Origin: Actinomyces radicidentis
GTDB lineage: Bacteria; Actinomycetota; Actinomycetes; Actinomycetales; Actinomycetaceae
NCBI RefSeq assembly: GCF_001553565.1
Contig: NZ_CP014228.1
Coordinates: 1,426,001 to 1,490,000, forward strand
Direction of reading: 5' to 3'
DNA: 64,000 nt
This document shows, piece after piece, positions 45,199 through 55,131 of the stretch. Each line of letters starts with the position of its first letter. Position 1 is the stretch's first letter. A program made the translations under genes and the position numbers. Below the pieces are notes generated by a model. It ran no database searches. It was not told the DNA's origin and was given only the letters and a program-made list of their open reading frames with translations.

Positions 45199-45217
45199 CT
45201 AAGTAAGGCTAGCCTGC
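45199..45217 (+). promoter_or_regulatory. DtxR/IdeR-like iron box upstream of efeU
   Basis: CTAAGTAAGGCTAGCCTGC agrees at 12 of 19 positions with the DtxR/IdeR consensus TTAGGTTAGGCTAACCTAA, including the central AGGCTA and CCT. It lies in an AT-richer stretch about 90 bp before the efeU start. Iron repression of efeUOB is the expected control. Confidence 0.72.
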
Positions 45218-45306
45218 ACTGCGTTGCCGGCCCGATCGCACCGCGACGGCGCCCCGCGACCGGCCCGCTCCCACGGGCCGCCAGCACACCCAGCAGCGGG
45301 AGCCCC

Positions 45307-46197
45307 ATGTTCATCGCCAACCTCCTCATCGCCCTCCGCGAGGGCTTCGAGGCCGCGCTCATCGTCGGCATCATCGCCGCCTACCTCGTGCGCACCGACC
45401 GTCGAGACGTCCTCCCCAAGATGTGGGTCGGCGTCGCCCTGGCCGCCTGCCTCCCGCTCGCCTTCGGCGCCCTGCTCACGTGGGGCCCCAAGACCCTCAC
45501 CTTCCAGGCCCAGGAGATCATCGGCGGCACCCTCTCCCTGGTCGCCGTCGCCATGGTCACCTGGATGATCTTCTGGATGGGGAAGTCCTCCCGCTCCCTC
45601 AAGAAGGGCATCGAGTCCTCCCTCGACGACGTGCTCGCCGGCAGCTCCTCGGGCTGGGGCGTCGTGTGGATCGCCATCGTCTCCGTCGGCCGCGAGGGCC
45701 TCGAGACCGCCCTGTTCATCTGGGCCACCGTCCGCTCCTCCGTCGAGAACCACGTCTCCGCGACCACCGCCGGCCTCCTCACCGGACTCGTCATCGCCAT
45801 CGCGCTCGGCTACGTCGTCTTCAAGGGCGCCGTCCGCATCAACATGCGGATCTTCTTCAACGTCACCGGCTACTTCCTCATCCTGGTCGCCGCCGGCGTC
45901 GCGTCCTACGCCGTCCTCGACCTCCAGGAGGCCGGCGTCCTCCCCGGCGTCATGAGCCACGCCTGGGACCTCTCAGCCGCCCTGCCCGGCCAGGACTCGC
46001 CGGTCCACTGGCTCTACATCCTCCTCAAGGCCATGTTCCAGGTCGAGGTCGCCCCCACCGTCCTCCAGGTCGTCGCCTGGTGGCTCTACCTCGTGCCCAC
46101 CGTCATCGCCTTCACCCGCCAGGTCCGCGGCCGCCGCCCGGCCCCGCGCCCCGCCGACGCCGCCTCGGCCGAGTCCGCCGACGCCGTCACCGCCTGA
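45307..46197 (+). CDS. efeU: Iron permease EfeU (FTR1 family)
   Basis: A 296-residue, seven-helix iron permease. The two REXXE iron motifs are R11-E-G-F-E15 (REGFEAAL) and R129-E-G-L-E133 (GREGLETALF). EfeU imports iron after oxidation and handling by EfeO and EfeB. The tail is Pro/Ala-rich and cytoplasmic. GGGAG lies upstream of ATG 45307. It is the first gene of efeUOB. Confidence 0.96.
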   Translation: MFIANLLIALREGFEAALIVGIIAAYLVRTDRRDVLPKMWVGVALAACLPLAFGALLTWGPKTLTFQAQEIIGGTLSLVAVAMVTWMIFWMGKSSRSLKKGIESSLDDVLAGSSSGWGVVWIAIVSVGREGLETALFIWATVRSSVENHVSATTAGLLTGLVIAIALGYVVFKGAVRINMRIFFNVTGYFLILVAAGVASYAVLDLQEAGVLPGVMSHAWDLSAALPGQDSPVHWLYILLKAMFQVEVAPTVLQVVAWWLYLVPTVIAFTRQVRGRRPAPRPADAASAESADAVTA

Positions 46198-46269
46198 CGC
46201 GTCCCGCACCCACCACCCCGCCCGACCAACCCGACGCACCCCGTCACCACCCCACCCCAAGGAGAACCC

Positions 46270-47637
46270 GTGCCCGCCACGACCGCCCCCGCCCGCCGCC
46301 CCGGCCTCACCCGGCGCTCCGTCCTCGGCCTCCCGATCCTGGCGCTCGCCGGCGTCGGCCTCGCCGGCTGCGTCGACAACAACCAGGGCTCCTCCTCCGG
46401 CTCCTCCGCCTCCGCCGGGGCCTCCGCGGGCGCCACCGCCATCACGGTCGAGATCACCGACGACGCCCTCACCCTCTCGACCGAGGAGATGCCCTCCGGC
46501 GTCGTCACCTTCACCATGACGAACAAGGGCACCGTCGCCAACGAGTTCGAGGTCCTCACCGAGAACAAGCTCCAGATCGTCTCCGAGCAGGAGAACATCG
46601 GCCCCGGCACCACGGCCACCCTCACGACCGCGCTCGCCGAGGGCACCTACTACGTCGCCTGCAAGCCCAACATGGTCGGCGACCTCAAGGGCGTCACCAA
46701 GCTGACCGTCACCAAGGGCGCCGCCGTCGAGGTCTCCGACGACGTCGCCAAGCTCGAGGAGCAGGCCGTCACCTCCTACACCGCCTACGTCAAGGACCAG
46801 GTCGGCCAGCTCCTCACCGCCACGCAGGACTTCGTCGACGCCTACACCTCCGGCGACACCGACAGGGCCAAGGAGCTCTTCCCCCTCGCCCGTCAGCACT
46901 ACGAGCGCATCGAGCCCACCGCCGAGTCCTTCGGCATCGAGGAGCCCGGCGACCTCGACAGCGCCCTCGACCTGCGCGTCCAGGACCTCGCCGCCGACGC
47001 GGGCACCGACACCACCGACGCGTCCGTCATCAAGGGCTGGACCGGCTGGCACCGCATCGAGGCCGACCTCTGGGACGGCGGCGAGGGCTCGCCCTTCGCC
47101 TTCGCCGACGACCTCGCCCGCAAGGGCGCCGGGCAGGACCTCGTCGACAACACCCAGAAGCTCTACGACCTCGTCTACGGCAAGATCGACGGCGCGGGCG
47201 GCGCCTTCGAGCTCACCCTCACCGACGTCGCCACCGGCGCCGCCTCCCTCCTCGAGGAGGTCGCCCTGTCCAAGATCGTCGGCGAGGAGGAGACCTTCTC
47301 CCACACCGACCTCTACGACTTCAAGGCCAACGTCGAGGGCGCCGAGGTCGCCTACGGCAACGTCGAGGACATCGTCAAGACGAACGACACGGACCTCGCC
47401 ACGCAGATCACCGAGCGCTTCAAGACCGTCGACGACCTCCTCGCGAAGTACGAGGACGGAAAGACCGCCGACGGCGCCACGAAGTACGTCGACTACTCGA
47501 CCATCGCCGCCGTCCAGAAGAACGCCGGCGAGGCCCCCTCGGACACCGACTACACGAAGGCCCAGCGCGAGCTCTCCGACGCCGTCAACGCCCTGTCCGA
47601 GTCCCTCTCCCAGGTCGCCGGGACGGTGCTGCACTGA
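46270..47637 (+). CDS. efeO: Iron uptake lipoprotein EfeO
   Basis: A 455-residue lipoprotein. A signal with TRRSVLG ends in a lipobox GLAGC (Cys34). A cupredoxin-like domain (about 60-155) follows, containing YYVACKPNM, and then an imelysin-like M75 domain (about 165-455) with the metal motif H261-R-I-E264 (GWHRIEAD). It binds ferrous or ferric iron and presents it to EfeU. It starts at GTG 46270 with AAGGAG upstream. The stop overlaps the efeB start. Confidence 0.96.
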   Translation: MPATTAPARRPGLTRRSVLGLPILALAGVGLAGCVDNNQGSSSGSSASAGASAGATAITVEITDDALTLSTEEMPSGVVTFTMTNKGTVANEFEVLTENKLQIVSEQENIGPGTTATLTTALAEGTYYVACKPNMVGDLKGVTKLTVTKGAAVEVSDDVAKLEEQAVTSYTAYVKDQVGQLLTATQDFVDAYTSGDTDRAKELFPLARQHYERIEPTAESFGIEEPGDLDSALDLRVQDLAADAGTDTTDASVIKGWTGWHRIEADLWDGGEGSPFAFADDLARKGAGQDLVDNTQKLYDLVYGKIDGAGGAFELTLTDVATGAASLLEEVALSKIVGEEETFSHTDLYDFKANVEGAEVAYGNVEDIVKTNDTDLATQITERFKTVDDLLAKYEDGKTADGATKYVDYSTIAAVQKNAGEAPSDTDYTKAQRELSDAVNALSESLSQVAGTVLH

Positions 47638-49088
47638 TGCGCCTCTCGCGGAAGGCGCAGGACGGCGCCGAGCAGGTCGAGCGGACGGCTGGGCAGGCGG
47701 GTTCTGCTGGGCAGGGCGCGACGACGGAACCCTCCGGAACCGGGACCACCGGACCCGACGGCGCCCAGGCGCCATCGGGGTCCGCCGGTGGGACGAGCGG
47801 CGCCGAGCGCCCGCGCGTCAGCCGACGCGGCGCCTTCGCCGGAGCCGGCATCGGGGCCCTCGCCGCAGCGGCGGCCGGCTTCGGCGCCGGCCGTGCGACC
47901 GCCCCGGAGCCCGAGCCGGCCACCGCCACCTCCTACGCCTTCCGCGGCGAGCACCAGGCGGGGATCCTCACCCCCGCCCAGGACACCCTCTACATCGCCG
48001 CCTTCGACGTCTCCACCGAGGACGCCGACGAGCTCAAGGACCTCCTCGCCCAGTGGACGACGGCCGCCGAGCAGATGTGCGGCGGCGAGCTCGTCGGCGG
48101 CGAGCCCGACGCCAACAGCCAGCTCCCGCCCAAGGACACCGGCGAGGCCTGGGGCTACCCGGTCTCCGGGCTCACCATCACCTTCGGCGTCGGTAAGTCC
48201 CTCTTCGTCGACTCCGACGGCAAGGACCGCTTCGGCATCGCCGACAAGCTCCCGTCCGTCCTCGACGAGGGCGTCCCCACCTTCAAGGGCGACCAGATCA
48301 AGGAGGCGGACTCCGCCGGCGACCTCCTCATCCAGGTCTGCTCCGACGACGCCCAGGTCTGCGTCCACGCCATCCGCAACCTCACCCGGATCGCCTTCGG
48401 CACCGCCACGATGCGATGGAGCCAGATCGGCTACGGCCGCACCTCCTCGACCTCGAAGGACCAGGAGACCCCGCGCAACCTCTTCGGCTTCAAGGACGGC
48501 ACGAACAACGTCAAGGCCGAGGACTCCGCCGAGGAGCTCGCCGAGCACCTGTGGGTCCAGGACGGCGACGACGACGCGGCCGGCTGGATGACGGGCGGCA
48601 CCTACATGGTGGCCCGCAAGATCCACATGACCTCCGAGGTCTGGGACCGCGTCCGGCTCAGCGAGCAGGAGCAGGTCATCGGCCGCGACAAGCGCTACGG
48701 CGCACCGCTCAGCGTCGAGAACCCGACGTCGTCGAAGGACGAGTTCACCGCGGTCGACTACGAGGCCAAGGGCTCCGACGGCGAGACGCTCGTGCCCGCG
48801 GACTCGCACATCGCCGTCGTCGCCCCCCAGCGGAACTCGGGGCGGCGGATGCTGCGCCGCGGCTACAACTACACCGAGGGCAACGACTCCCTCGGCCGCA
48901 TCCAGACGGGCCTGTTCTTCATCGCCTTCGTGCGCGACCCGAGGACGAACTTCTACCCGATCCTGGAGAGGATGACGCAGTCGGACGCGATGCAGGAGTA
49001 CCTCCAGCACCGCTCGTCCTCGCTCTTCGCCGTGCCCGCGGGCGTGGGGGAGACTGACACGACCTGGGCGCAGGCGCTCTTCGCCTGA
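47637..49088 (+). CDS. efeB: Dye-decolorising heme peroxidase EfeB
   Basis: A 483-residue Dyp-type peroxidase. The Tat signal is SRRGAFAGAG after an unusually long N-terminal region (about 60 residues, Ser/Gly/Thr-rich). The Dyp signature GFKDGTNN is at 284-291, and the heme-side RNLTRIAFGTATMRW and QRNSGRRMLRRGYNYTEG segments are present. It probably oxidises ferrous iron or releases iron from heme outside the membrane. The start ATG 47637 overlaps the efeO stop by one base. A large palindrome follows. Confidence 0.95.
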   Translation: MRLSRKAQDGAEQVERTAGQAGSAGQGATTEPSGTGTTGPDGAQAPSGSAGGTSGAERPRVSRRGAFAGAGIGALAAAAAGFGAGRATAPEPEPATATSYAFRGEHQAGILTPAQDTLYIAAFDVSTEDADELKDLLAQWTTAAEQMCGGELVGGEPDANSQLPPKDTGEAWGYPVSGLTITFGVGKSLFVDSDGKDRFGIADKLPSVLDEGVPTFKGDQIKEADSAGDLLIQVCSDDAQVCVHAIRNLTRIAFGTATMRWSQIGYGRTSSTSKDQETPRNLFGFKDGTNNVKAEDSAEELAEHLWVQDGDDDAAGWMTGGTYMVARKIHMTSEVWDRVRLSEQEQVIGRDKRYGAPLSVENPTSSKDEFTAVDYEAKGSDGETLVPADSHIAVVAPQRNSGRRMLRRGYNYTEGNDSLGRIQTGLFFIAFVRDPRTNFYPILERMTQSDAMQEYLQHRSSSLFAVPAGVGETDTTWAQALFA

Positions 49089-49108
49089 CGCTCCGGAGCC
49101 TCATCCCG

Positions 49109-49181
49109 CACAGCCGCAGACGTCCTCGGCAGACGGTGGCGCCGACGGCGTCGCGGTTCGCCGAGGACGTCTGCGGCTGTG
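49109..49181. repeat. 22-bp-arm palindrome after efeB
   Basis: A perfect 22-bp inverted repeat (49109-49130 with 49160-49181) around a 29-base interior. The interior is homologous to the core of the element at 44989-45061. It lies between the convergent efeB and the LppM-like gene and may terminate both. Confidence 0.85.
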
Positions 49182-49250
49182 GGCTGGAGCGGGCTGGATG
49201 GGGAGGGCGGGGCTCGCTGACCCGGGGGCGCGGAGCCGGACCGTGCGAGG

Positions 49251-50519
49251 TCAGACGGCGCTGGTGCCGGTCCCCGAGCCGTCGCCCTTCGGGCGGAAGC
49301 GCGCGTCCGAGGCGCCGCCCGTCCGACCGCCCTGGCCCCAGCCGTAGGTCGGGTAGGCGGACCCCTGCGCGCGCACCTGCTCGGCGGCCTCGTAAGGATT
49401 CGGCGACGACAGGTCGACCGTTCGTCCGGGCTGCTCGGCGCCGTACGCCGTCGGCTGCCCAGGCTGCGCCGACGTCGGCGGCTCCTGCGAGCCGGCCGGG
49501 AACTGCGCGGGCTGCACCGTCTGCGGCGCCTGAGGAACCTGCCCCGGCACGGGCGCGCCGGGCTGCTGGTATCCGGGCTGAGGCTGCTGGCCCTGCCCGC
49601 CCTGCCACGGCGGCGGGGCCGGGGAGGCCGTCGGCGCGCTGCCCGGCTGGCTCCAGCCGACCTGCGGCGTTCCCGCCTGCGGCACGGGAGGCACGCCCTG
49701 CTGCCCCGTGCGGCCCTGCGCCGCACCGGGACCGGTCCGGTACGGGTCCGCGCTCGGCGCTCCGGGGACAGGGGCGCCGAACGGGGCTCCGGGCTGCCCG
49801 GTGTACGGGCCGACGCCGGGGGCACCGACCGGGACGCCGTACTGCGCTCCCACGGCCGCCCCCGCCCTCCGCCGGTTCCGGCGGGCGAGGACGACGGCGA
49901 GCACCACGCCGCCCGCGACGAGCAGCACGAGGAGGAGGCCCAGCGCGACCCAGGTGAGCGGGCTCGTCGAGCCGTCACTGCCGACGGCCCTCAACGACGC
50001 GGTCTCGGCGCTGACGTCGCTCCAGGTGACGGTCCGCCCGTCCTTCGAGGCGTTTCCGGAGGCCTCGACGACCTTGCCCGGGAAGGTGACGGTCACGGAG
50101 ATGTCGGTCGCGGAGCTCATCGGCGTCTGCCCCGCCTGCGCCATGGCCCCGACCTGCTGCGTGAAGGTGTACCGCCCGTCCTGGTGGGTGATGGTCGGCA
50201 GGCCCTCGGTGCTCCCGTCGAAGCTCGACAGGGGCAGGTCCTTCGCCTTCATGGTGCAGGTCGGGTCGCCCTCGTCGTTCTCCGAGTAGACGTAGGTGAC
50301 GGAGCCTCCCGTGGGGCCGGCGCCGTTCGAGGCCGAGCACGAGTCCCTCGTGAGGTAGCCCGATCCGGAGTCGTCCCACATCGAGTAGGTGACGTCGACG
50401 GTGCCGTCCTTGTCGATCGTGTAGTCCTGCTTGACGCCGCAGGCGCTCAGGAGGAGGACCAGGGGGATCGTGGCGGCCGCGGCGAGGCGGCGCAGGGAGG
50501 CGCGGGGGAGAGGGGCCAT
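49251..50519 (-). CDS. LppM-like lipoprotein with Pro/Gly/Gln-rich cytoplasmic tail
   Basis: A 422-residue protein. The lipobox is LSACG (Cys27). The next 150 residues resemble the LppM domain (DYTIDKDGTVDVTYSMWDDS, VTFPGKVVEASG, VTWSDV). A membrane helix follows at about 190-212, then a basic RRNRRRAG stop-transfer and about 200 residues of Pro, Gly, Gln and Ala inside the cell. LppM in mycobacteria affects phagosome traffic and lipoglycan balance; its role here is unknown. The next gene upstream is a paralogue, so the pair arose by tandem duplication. Confidence 0.82.
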   Translation of the reverse strand: MAPLPRASLRRLAAAATIPLVLLLSACGVKQDYTIDKDGTVDVTYSMWDDSGSGYLTRDSCSASNGAGPTGGSVTYVYSENDEGDPTCTMKAKDLPLSSFDGSTEGLPTITHQDGRYTFTQQVGAMAQAGQTPMSSATDISVTVTFPGKVVEASGNASKDGRTVTWSDVSAETASLRAVGSDGSTSPLTWVALGLLLVLLVAGGVVLAVVLARRNRRRAGAAVGAQYGVPVGAPGVGPYTGQPGAPFGAPVPGAPSADPYRTGPGAAQGRTGQQGVPPVPQAGTPQVGWSQPGSAPTASPAPPPWQGGQGQQPQPGYQQPGAPVPGQVPQAPQTVQPAQFPAGSQEPPTSAQPGQPTAYGAEQPGRTVDLSSPNPYEAAEQVRAQGSAYPTYGWGQGGRTGGASDARFRPKGDGSGTGTSAV

Positions 50520-50608
50520 GCCCGGAGTGTAGGGGCGGTGCCGGTGCCGCCACAGGCCCCGCGCGGTCCTGTGGGCACCGGCTCAACCGGGCCGTGCTGC
50601 GAGCGGCC

Positions 50609-51439
50609 TCAGCGGCTGTGGCGCCGCCAGGCCAGCGCGCCGACGACGACGCCCGCGGCCACGACGCCGCCGATGATCCACGCGCTGAAGCGGTTCCAGA
50701 CGCTGCGCCCCTCGTTCGTCGCGGCGTAGCCGGTGGCGGTGACGCCGTCGGAGAGCGCGTCCGCGTCCGTCCAGGTGACGGTCGTGCCGGAGACGGAGCC
50801 GCCGTCGGCGTCGACGACGGCGCCCGGGAAGGTGATCGACACCTTCGCGTCGACGACCGAGTTGAGCGAGCCGGCGTCGGCGCTGCCGGAGGCCGTCGCC
50901 CCGGCGGTGGCCGCGTCCGTGGGGGCGGCGGAGGAGCCGTCCTCCGCCGCGGCCGTGGCCGACTGGGGGTCGGTGAGCTCGCTGCCCGTGTCGAAGCCGG
51001 TGACGCTCACCTTGTACAGGTTCCCGTCGCGCTCGACGAGGGGGGCGTTCGTCCCCGTGGCCGCGTCGCTCGCGTCGGGCACGGCGACGCCGGTGATCGT
51101 GACCTCGCAGCCGACCCCGTCGTCGTCCGCGGAGCCGACCTTCGTGGCCGTGACCTTCGCGTCCTGCGTCGCGCCGATGAGCGACGGGTCGGCGTACTGC
51201 GAGCAGTCGGTCGAGTCAGTGAAGACGGAGCCGGTCGTGTCCCGCATGTCGAGGGTGACGTCGTAGGTGCCCTCCGCCGAGATCGTCATGTCCATGTGCG
51301 CGGTGCAGCCTGTGAGGGCCAGCGCGCTCGTGGCGACGGCGGCACCGGCCAGGAGGCGGCGACGGCGGGCGGTCGCTGGGCGTGCGGCGCCCGTGAGGCC
51401 GGGGGCGTCGTCGGGTGCGGCGGGGGTGGTGGTGGGCAC
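50609..51439 (-). CDS. LppM-like lipoprotein, paralogue
   Basis: A 276-residue protein with the same plan as its neighbour but without the long tail. The lipobox is LTGC (Cys45), then an LppM-like domain with [20 protein letters not shown] and [19 protein letters not shown], ending in one membrane helix and RRHSR. A Thr/Ala/Ser linker interrupts the domain. The start is GTG 51439; an in-frame ATG at 51514 would add 25 residues. The pair is transcribed away from pckG. Confidence 0.8.
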   Translation of the reverse strand: MPTTTPAAPDDAPGLTGAARPATARRRRLLAGAAVATSALALTGCTAHMDMTISAEGTYDVTLDMRDTTGSVFTDSTDCSQYADPSLIGATQDAKVTATKVGSADDDGVGCEVTITGVAVPDASDAATGTNAPLVERDGNLYKVSVTGFDTGSELTDPQSATAAAEDGSSAAPTDAATAGATASGSADAGSLNSVVDAKVSITFPGAVVDADGGSVSGTTVTWTDADALSDGVTATGYAATNEGRSVWNRFSAWIIGGVVAAGVVVGALAWRRHSR

Positions 51440-51614
51440 GTCTGGACCGTACACGTGCGACGTCGTGCACGAGCGATGCACCTCGGTGCAGGCGGTGGGG
51501 GTGCGCTCGGGCATAGGTGCAGCCGATCAGGGACTTTGGGAGGACGTGCAGCCGCCTCCCGTACGGCACCATTGCTCTCGACACACCCGATTGAACCCAA
51601 CGGAGGGAACCACA

Positions 51615-53462
51615 ATGGCTGTGACTGAGCAGGACGTGCGCAACGCTGCGCCGGCCAACGCCTCGCAGGACGTCATCGACTTCGCGATCCGCATCGCCGA
51701 GCTCGGGAAGCCCGAGCAGGTCGTCTTCACCGACGGCTCCGACGAGGAGTGGACCCGCCTCACCGACGAGATGGTCGCCTCCGGGATGCTCACCCGCCTC
51801 AACCCCGAGAAGCGACCCAACTCGTTCCTCGCCCGCTCGCTGCCGAGCGACGTCGCGCGAGTCGAGTCCCGCACCTTCATCTGCTCCGAGAAGGAGGAGG
51901 ACGCCGGCCCGACCAACCACTGGTACGACCCGGCCGAGATGAAGAAGATCCTCAACGAGAAGTTCGACGGCGCCTACGCCGGGCGCACCATGTACGTCAT
52001 CCCCTTCTCGATGGGTCCGCTGGGAGGGCCGATCTCCCAGCTCGGCATCGAGATCACGGACTCCCCGTACGTCGTCGTCTCCATGCGGATCATGGCGCGC
52101 ACCGGCACCCCCGCGATGGACCTCATCGCCGAGGGTCGCCCGTGGGTCCCCGCCGTGCACTCCGTCGGCGCCCCGCTCGCCCCGGGTGAGAAGGACACGA
52201 CCTGGCCGTGCAACGAGGAGAAGTACATCACCCACTTCCCCGAGACCAACGAGATCTGGTCCTACGGCTCCGGCTACGGCGGCAACGCCCTCCTCGGCAA
52301 GAAGTGCTACGCGCTGCGCATCGCCTCGACCATGGCCCGCCGCGACGGCTGGATGGCCGAGCACATGCTCATCCTGCGCCTCACCGACGAGAAGTCCGGC
52401 AAGCGCTACCACGTCACCGCCGCCTTCCCGAGCGCCTGCGGCAAGACCAACCTCGCGATGCTCCAGCCCACGATCCCCGGCTACAAGGTCGAGACCGTCG
52501 GCGACGACATCGCCTGGATGCGCCCGGGCCCGGACGGCACCCTGCGCGCCATCAACCCCGAGGCCGGCTTCTTCGGCGTCGCCCCGGGCACGTCCTACAA
52601 GACGAACCCGATGGCCATGGAGACGATGAAGGCCAACACCATCTTCACGAACGTCGCCCTCACCGACGACGGCGACGTGTGGTGGGAGGGCATCGACGCG
52701 CCCCTGCCGGACCACCTCATCGACTGGAACGGCAACGACTACACGCCGGCCGACGCCGCCGCGGGCAAGAAGGCCGCGCACCCGAACTCGCGCTTCACGA
52801 CGCCCGCCTCGCAGTGCCCGATCATCTGCCCCGACTGGGAGGCCCCCGAGGGCGTCCCGATCGACGCGATCCTCTTCGGCGGTCGCCGCGCCAGTAACGT
52901 CCCGCTCGTCGCCGAGCAGTACGAGGCCGCCCACGGCGTCTTCATCGGCGCCTCCGTCGCCTCCGAGGTCACCGCGGCCGCCACGGACGTCAAGGCCGGC
53001 TCCCTGCGCCACGACCCCTTCGCCATGCTGCCCTTCTGCGGCTACAACATGGCCGACTACTGGGGGCACTGGCTTGAGATGCAGGAGAAGCTGGGCGACA
53101 AGTTCCCGAAGGTCTACCAGGTCAACTGGTTCCGCAAGGACGAGGACGGCGCGTTCCTCTGGCCGGGCTATGGCGACAACTCCCGCGTCCTCGACTGGAT
53201 CGTCCGTCGCGCCGGCGGCGAGGTCGAGGCCGTCGACGGCGTGACCGGCCGCTACCCGAGGCTCGAGGACTTCAACCTCGAGGGCATCGAGGTGGGCGAG
53301 GCCGAGTGGAACAAGATGTACGACATCGACCCCGACGCCTGGGCCGCCGAGATGGAGGACACCGAGGAGTACTTCAAGCAGTTCGGCGACAAGGTGCCCG
53401 CCGCCATCACCGAGCAGCTCGCCAAGTTCCGCGAGCGCATCGCCGCGGCCAAGGAGGCCTGA
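51615..53462 (+). CDS. pckG: Phosphoenolpyruvate carboxykinase (GTP)
   Basis: A 615-residue GTP-dependent PEPCK that interconverts oxaloacetate and PEP. The kinase loop with the hallmark cysteine is SAC275GKTN, and [12 protein letters not shown] is the conserved PEPCK block. [12 protein letters not shown] and NWFRKDEDG are also typical. In fermentative actinobacteria it may run in the CO2-fixing direction toward succinate. GGAGGGA precedes ATG 51615. A strong hairpin follows at 53506-53544. Confidence 0.97.
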   Translation: MAVTEQDVRNAAPANASQDVIDFAIRIAELGKPEQVVFTDGSDEEWTRLTDEMVASGMLTRLNPEKRPNSFLARSLPSDVARVESRTFICSEKEEDAGPTNHWYDPAEMKKILNEKFDGAYAGRTMYVIPFSMGPLGGPISQLGIEITDSPYVVVSMRIMARTGTPAMDLIAEGRPWVPAVHSVGAPLAPGEKDTTWPCNEEKYITHFPETNEIWSYGSGYGGNALLGKKCYALRIASTMARRDGWMAEHMLILRLTDEKSGKRYHVTAAFPSACGKTNLAMLQPTIPGYKVETVGDDIAWMRPGPDGTLRAINPEAGFFGVAPGTSYKTNPMAMETMKANTIFTNVALTDDGDVWWEGIDAPLPDHLIDWNGNDYTPADAAAGKKAAHPNSRFTTPASQCPIICPDWEAPEGVPIDAILFGGRRASNVPLVAEQYEAAHGVFIGASVASEVTAAATDVKAGSLRHDPFAMLPFCGYNMADYWGHWLEMQEKLGDKFPKVYQVNWFRKDEDGAFLWPGYGDNSRVLDWIVRRAGGEVEAVDGVTGRYPRLEDFNLEGIEVGEAEWNKMYDIDPDAWAAEMEDTEEYFKQFGDKVPAAITEQLAKFRERIAAAKEA

Positions 53463-53505
53463 GCGACGCGGCAGCACGAGTCCTGACGTCGGCTTTGCCG
53501 GCAGA

Positions 53506-53544
53506 GCCGGCCCCGGTCCGTCCTCGTGACGGGCCGGGGCCGGC
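53506..53544 (+). terminator. Hairpin terminator of pckG
   Basis: A 17-bp stem with one mismatch (53506-53522 with 53528-53544) around CTCGT. It resembles the hairpins at 37517 and 41854. Confidence 0.8.
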
Positions 53545-54926
53545 GCGTGTTGGGCCCGCCTGGGCTCCTGCGGTGCCCGCTCAGGCGGCGCCGACCCGGA
53601 CGTCGTCTCCCTGCTCTCCGACATGGAGAGCTACTGGACGCCCAAGACCTTCGTCGAGACCTCGGACGAGACCAAGGCCGCCACCGCCTACACCGGCGAC
53701 GTCAAGGACCCCGCCGTCCTCGGCCACAACGACGAGATCGTCCAGTCCATCAACGCGGCCGGCTCCGCCGACCAGACCCAGGCCCACCGCGCCCTCATCG
53801 ACGCCGACTACGACTGGAAGCAGACCCTGCCCGACTCCCTCGGGCCCGTCCTCGGCGGGTGGTCCTCCGAGGGCGTCGCGGACAGCTCCCTGCCCTTCAC
53901 CACCGCGTGGATCGACGAGGTCGGCGAGGGCACCAGCACCGGCAACGCGAAGAAGTACTACAACTACCCGCGTCCCTACCTCGAGTCCCGCGGCCCACCG
54001 ACCTCGGCGAGAACGCCAACGACATGGCCGGTCTCGCCGACAACCTCGGCATCCACCAGGTCCCCGACTGGACCGACCCGACCACCGGCCTCACCCACAC
54101 CGGCGGCTACGGCAACCTCGCCGACATGACCAAGCCCTCCCAGGCCTTCCCCTCCGGGCACACCACCTACGCCTAATCCGTCGGCATCGCGCTCGCCGAG
54201 CTCGCCCCCGAGGTCCTCACCCGCTCCTCCGAGGCCGGCAACAACCGCATCGTCCTCGGCGTCCACTACCCGCTCGACGCCATGGGCGGCCGCATCACGG
54301 CCTCCGCCGAGCTCTCCGCCCGCCTCTCCGACCCCGAGATCATCAGCGGCACCGTCGAGCCCGCGCAGGCCGAGCTCGAGAGCTACCTCGAGGGCAAGTG
54401 CGAGGACGCCGGCTACGGCGACACCCTCGAGGACTGCATCGACGCCCTCGACGCCAACGACGCGGGCGGCTACACCAACGCCTTCACCGACGTCGTCTCC
54501 ACCAGCCCCGTCACGGACCGCAGCTCGGCCCTGGCGGCCTACCGCGCCCGCATGACCTACGGCTTCACGCAGACCGGCACCACGGGCCAGGCCGCCCGCG
54601 TCCCCGAGGGCGGCGAGGACCTCCTCGTCACCGCCTTCCCGACCCTCACCGACGCCCAGCGGCGCTCCGTTCTCGCCTCCGCCGAGATCGACTCCGGCTA
54701 CCCGCTCGACTCCTCGAGCCTCGGCTGGCAGCGCATCGACCTCGCCGCCGCCCTGTCGGCCAAGGTCGTCCTCGACGTCCACGGCACGGTCGTCGACGTC
54801 GTCACCGGCCAGGACGAGACGAGCGTCGTCGTCCGCACGCCCAACGGCAAGGAGCGCCCGTACACCGGCGGCCACGCCTCGAGCAGCCACTCGCACGGGC
54901 GCACGACCGCCAACCGGGTCCGCTGA
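53545..54926 (+). pseudogene. Class A acid phosphatase (PAP2 family), degraded
   Basis: A once-secreted phosphatase. Catalytic pieces remain: KKYYNYPRP (the KX6RP motif, with spacing adjusted), FPSGHTTYA, and NRIVLGVHYPLDA (RX5HX3D). It is broken in three ways. The signal peptide and start are missing directly behind the pckG terminator. The frame shifts near 53990-53998. A TAA at 54174-54176 replaces an expected codon (probably TAC) inside the conserved block. The downstream part (to 54926) stays open in the same frame as the PSGH section. Loss looks fairly recent. Confidence 0.85.
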
Positions 54927-55131
54927 CACCCCCCGCGCGCCCGTCGTCGGCCCTGGGCAGCGGGCCGACGACGGGCGCGGCGGCGCACCGGGTCACTCCA
55001 CCGCGGGGCGGTGACGTCAGCGGCCACCGCCCCGCCCGATGCGTCTGAATAAGGCACCAGATGCCTTTCCAAGGACTTGACCGGGATCAACGTCCCTCTC
55101 CGAGTTCCCGTTCGGGGTGTGGCATTGCGGC

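Noticed and set aside
44791-45306. Small genes in the gap between purA and efeU, including an open frame at 44895-45206
   Set aside because: The frame reads through the terminator hairpin and the palindrome, and its translation is Arg-rich without similarity or a ribosome-binding site.
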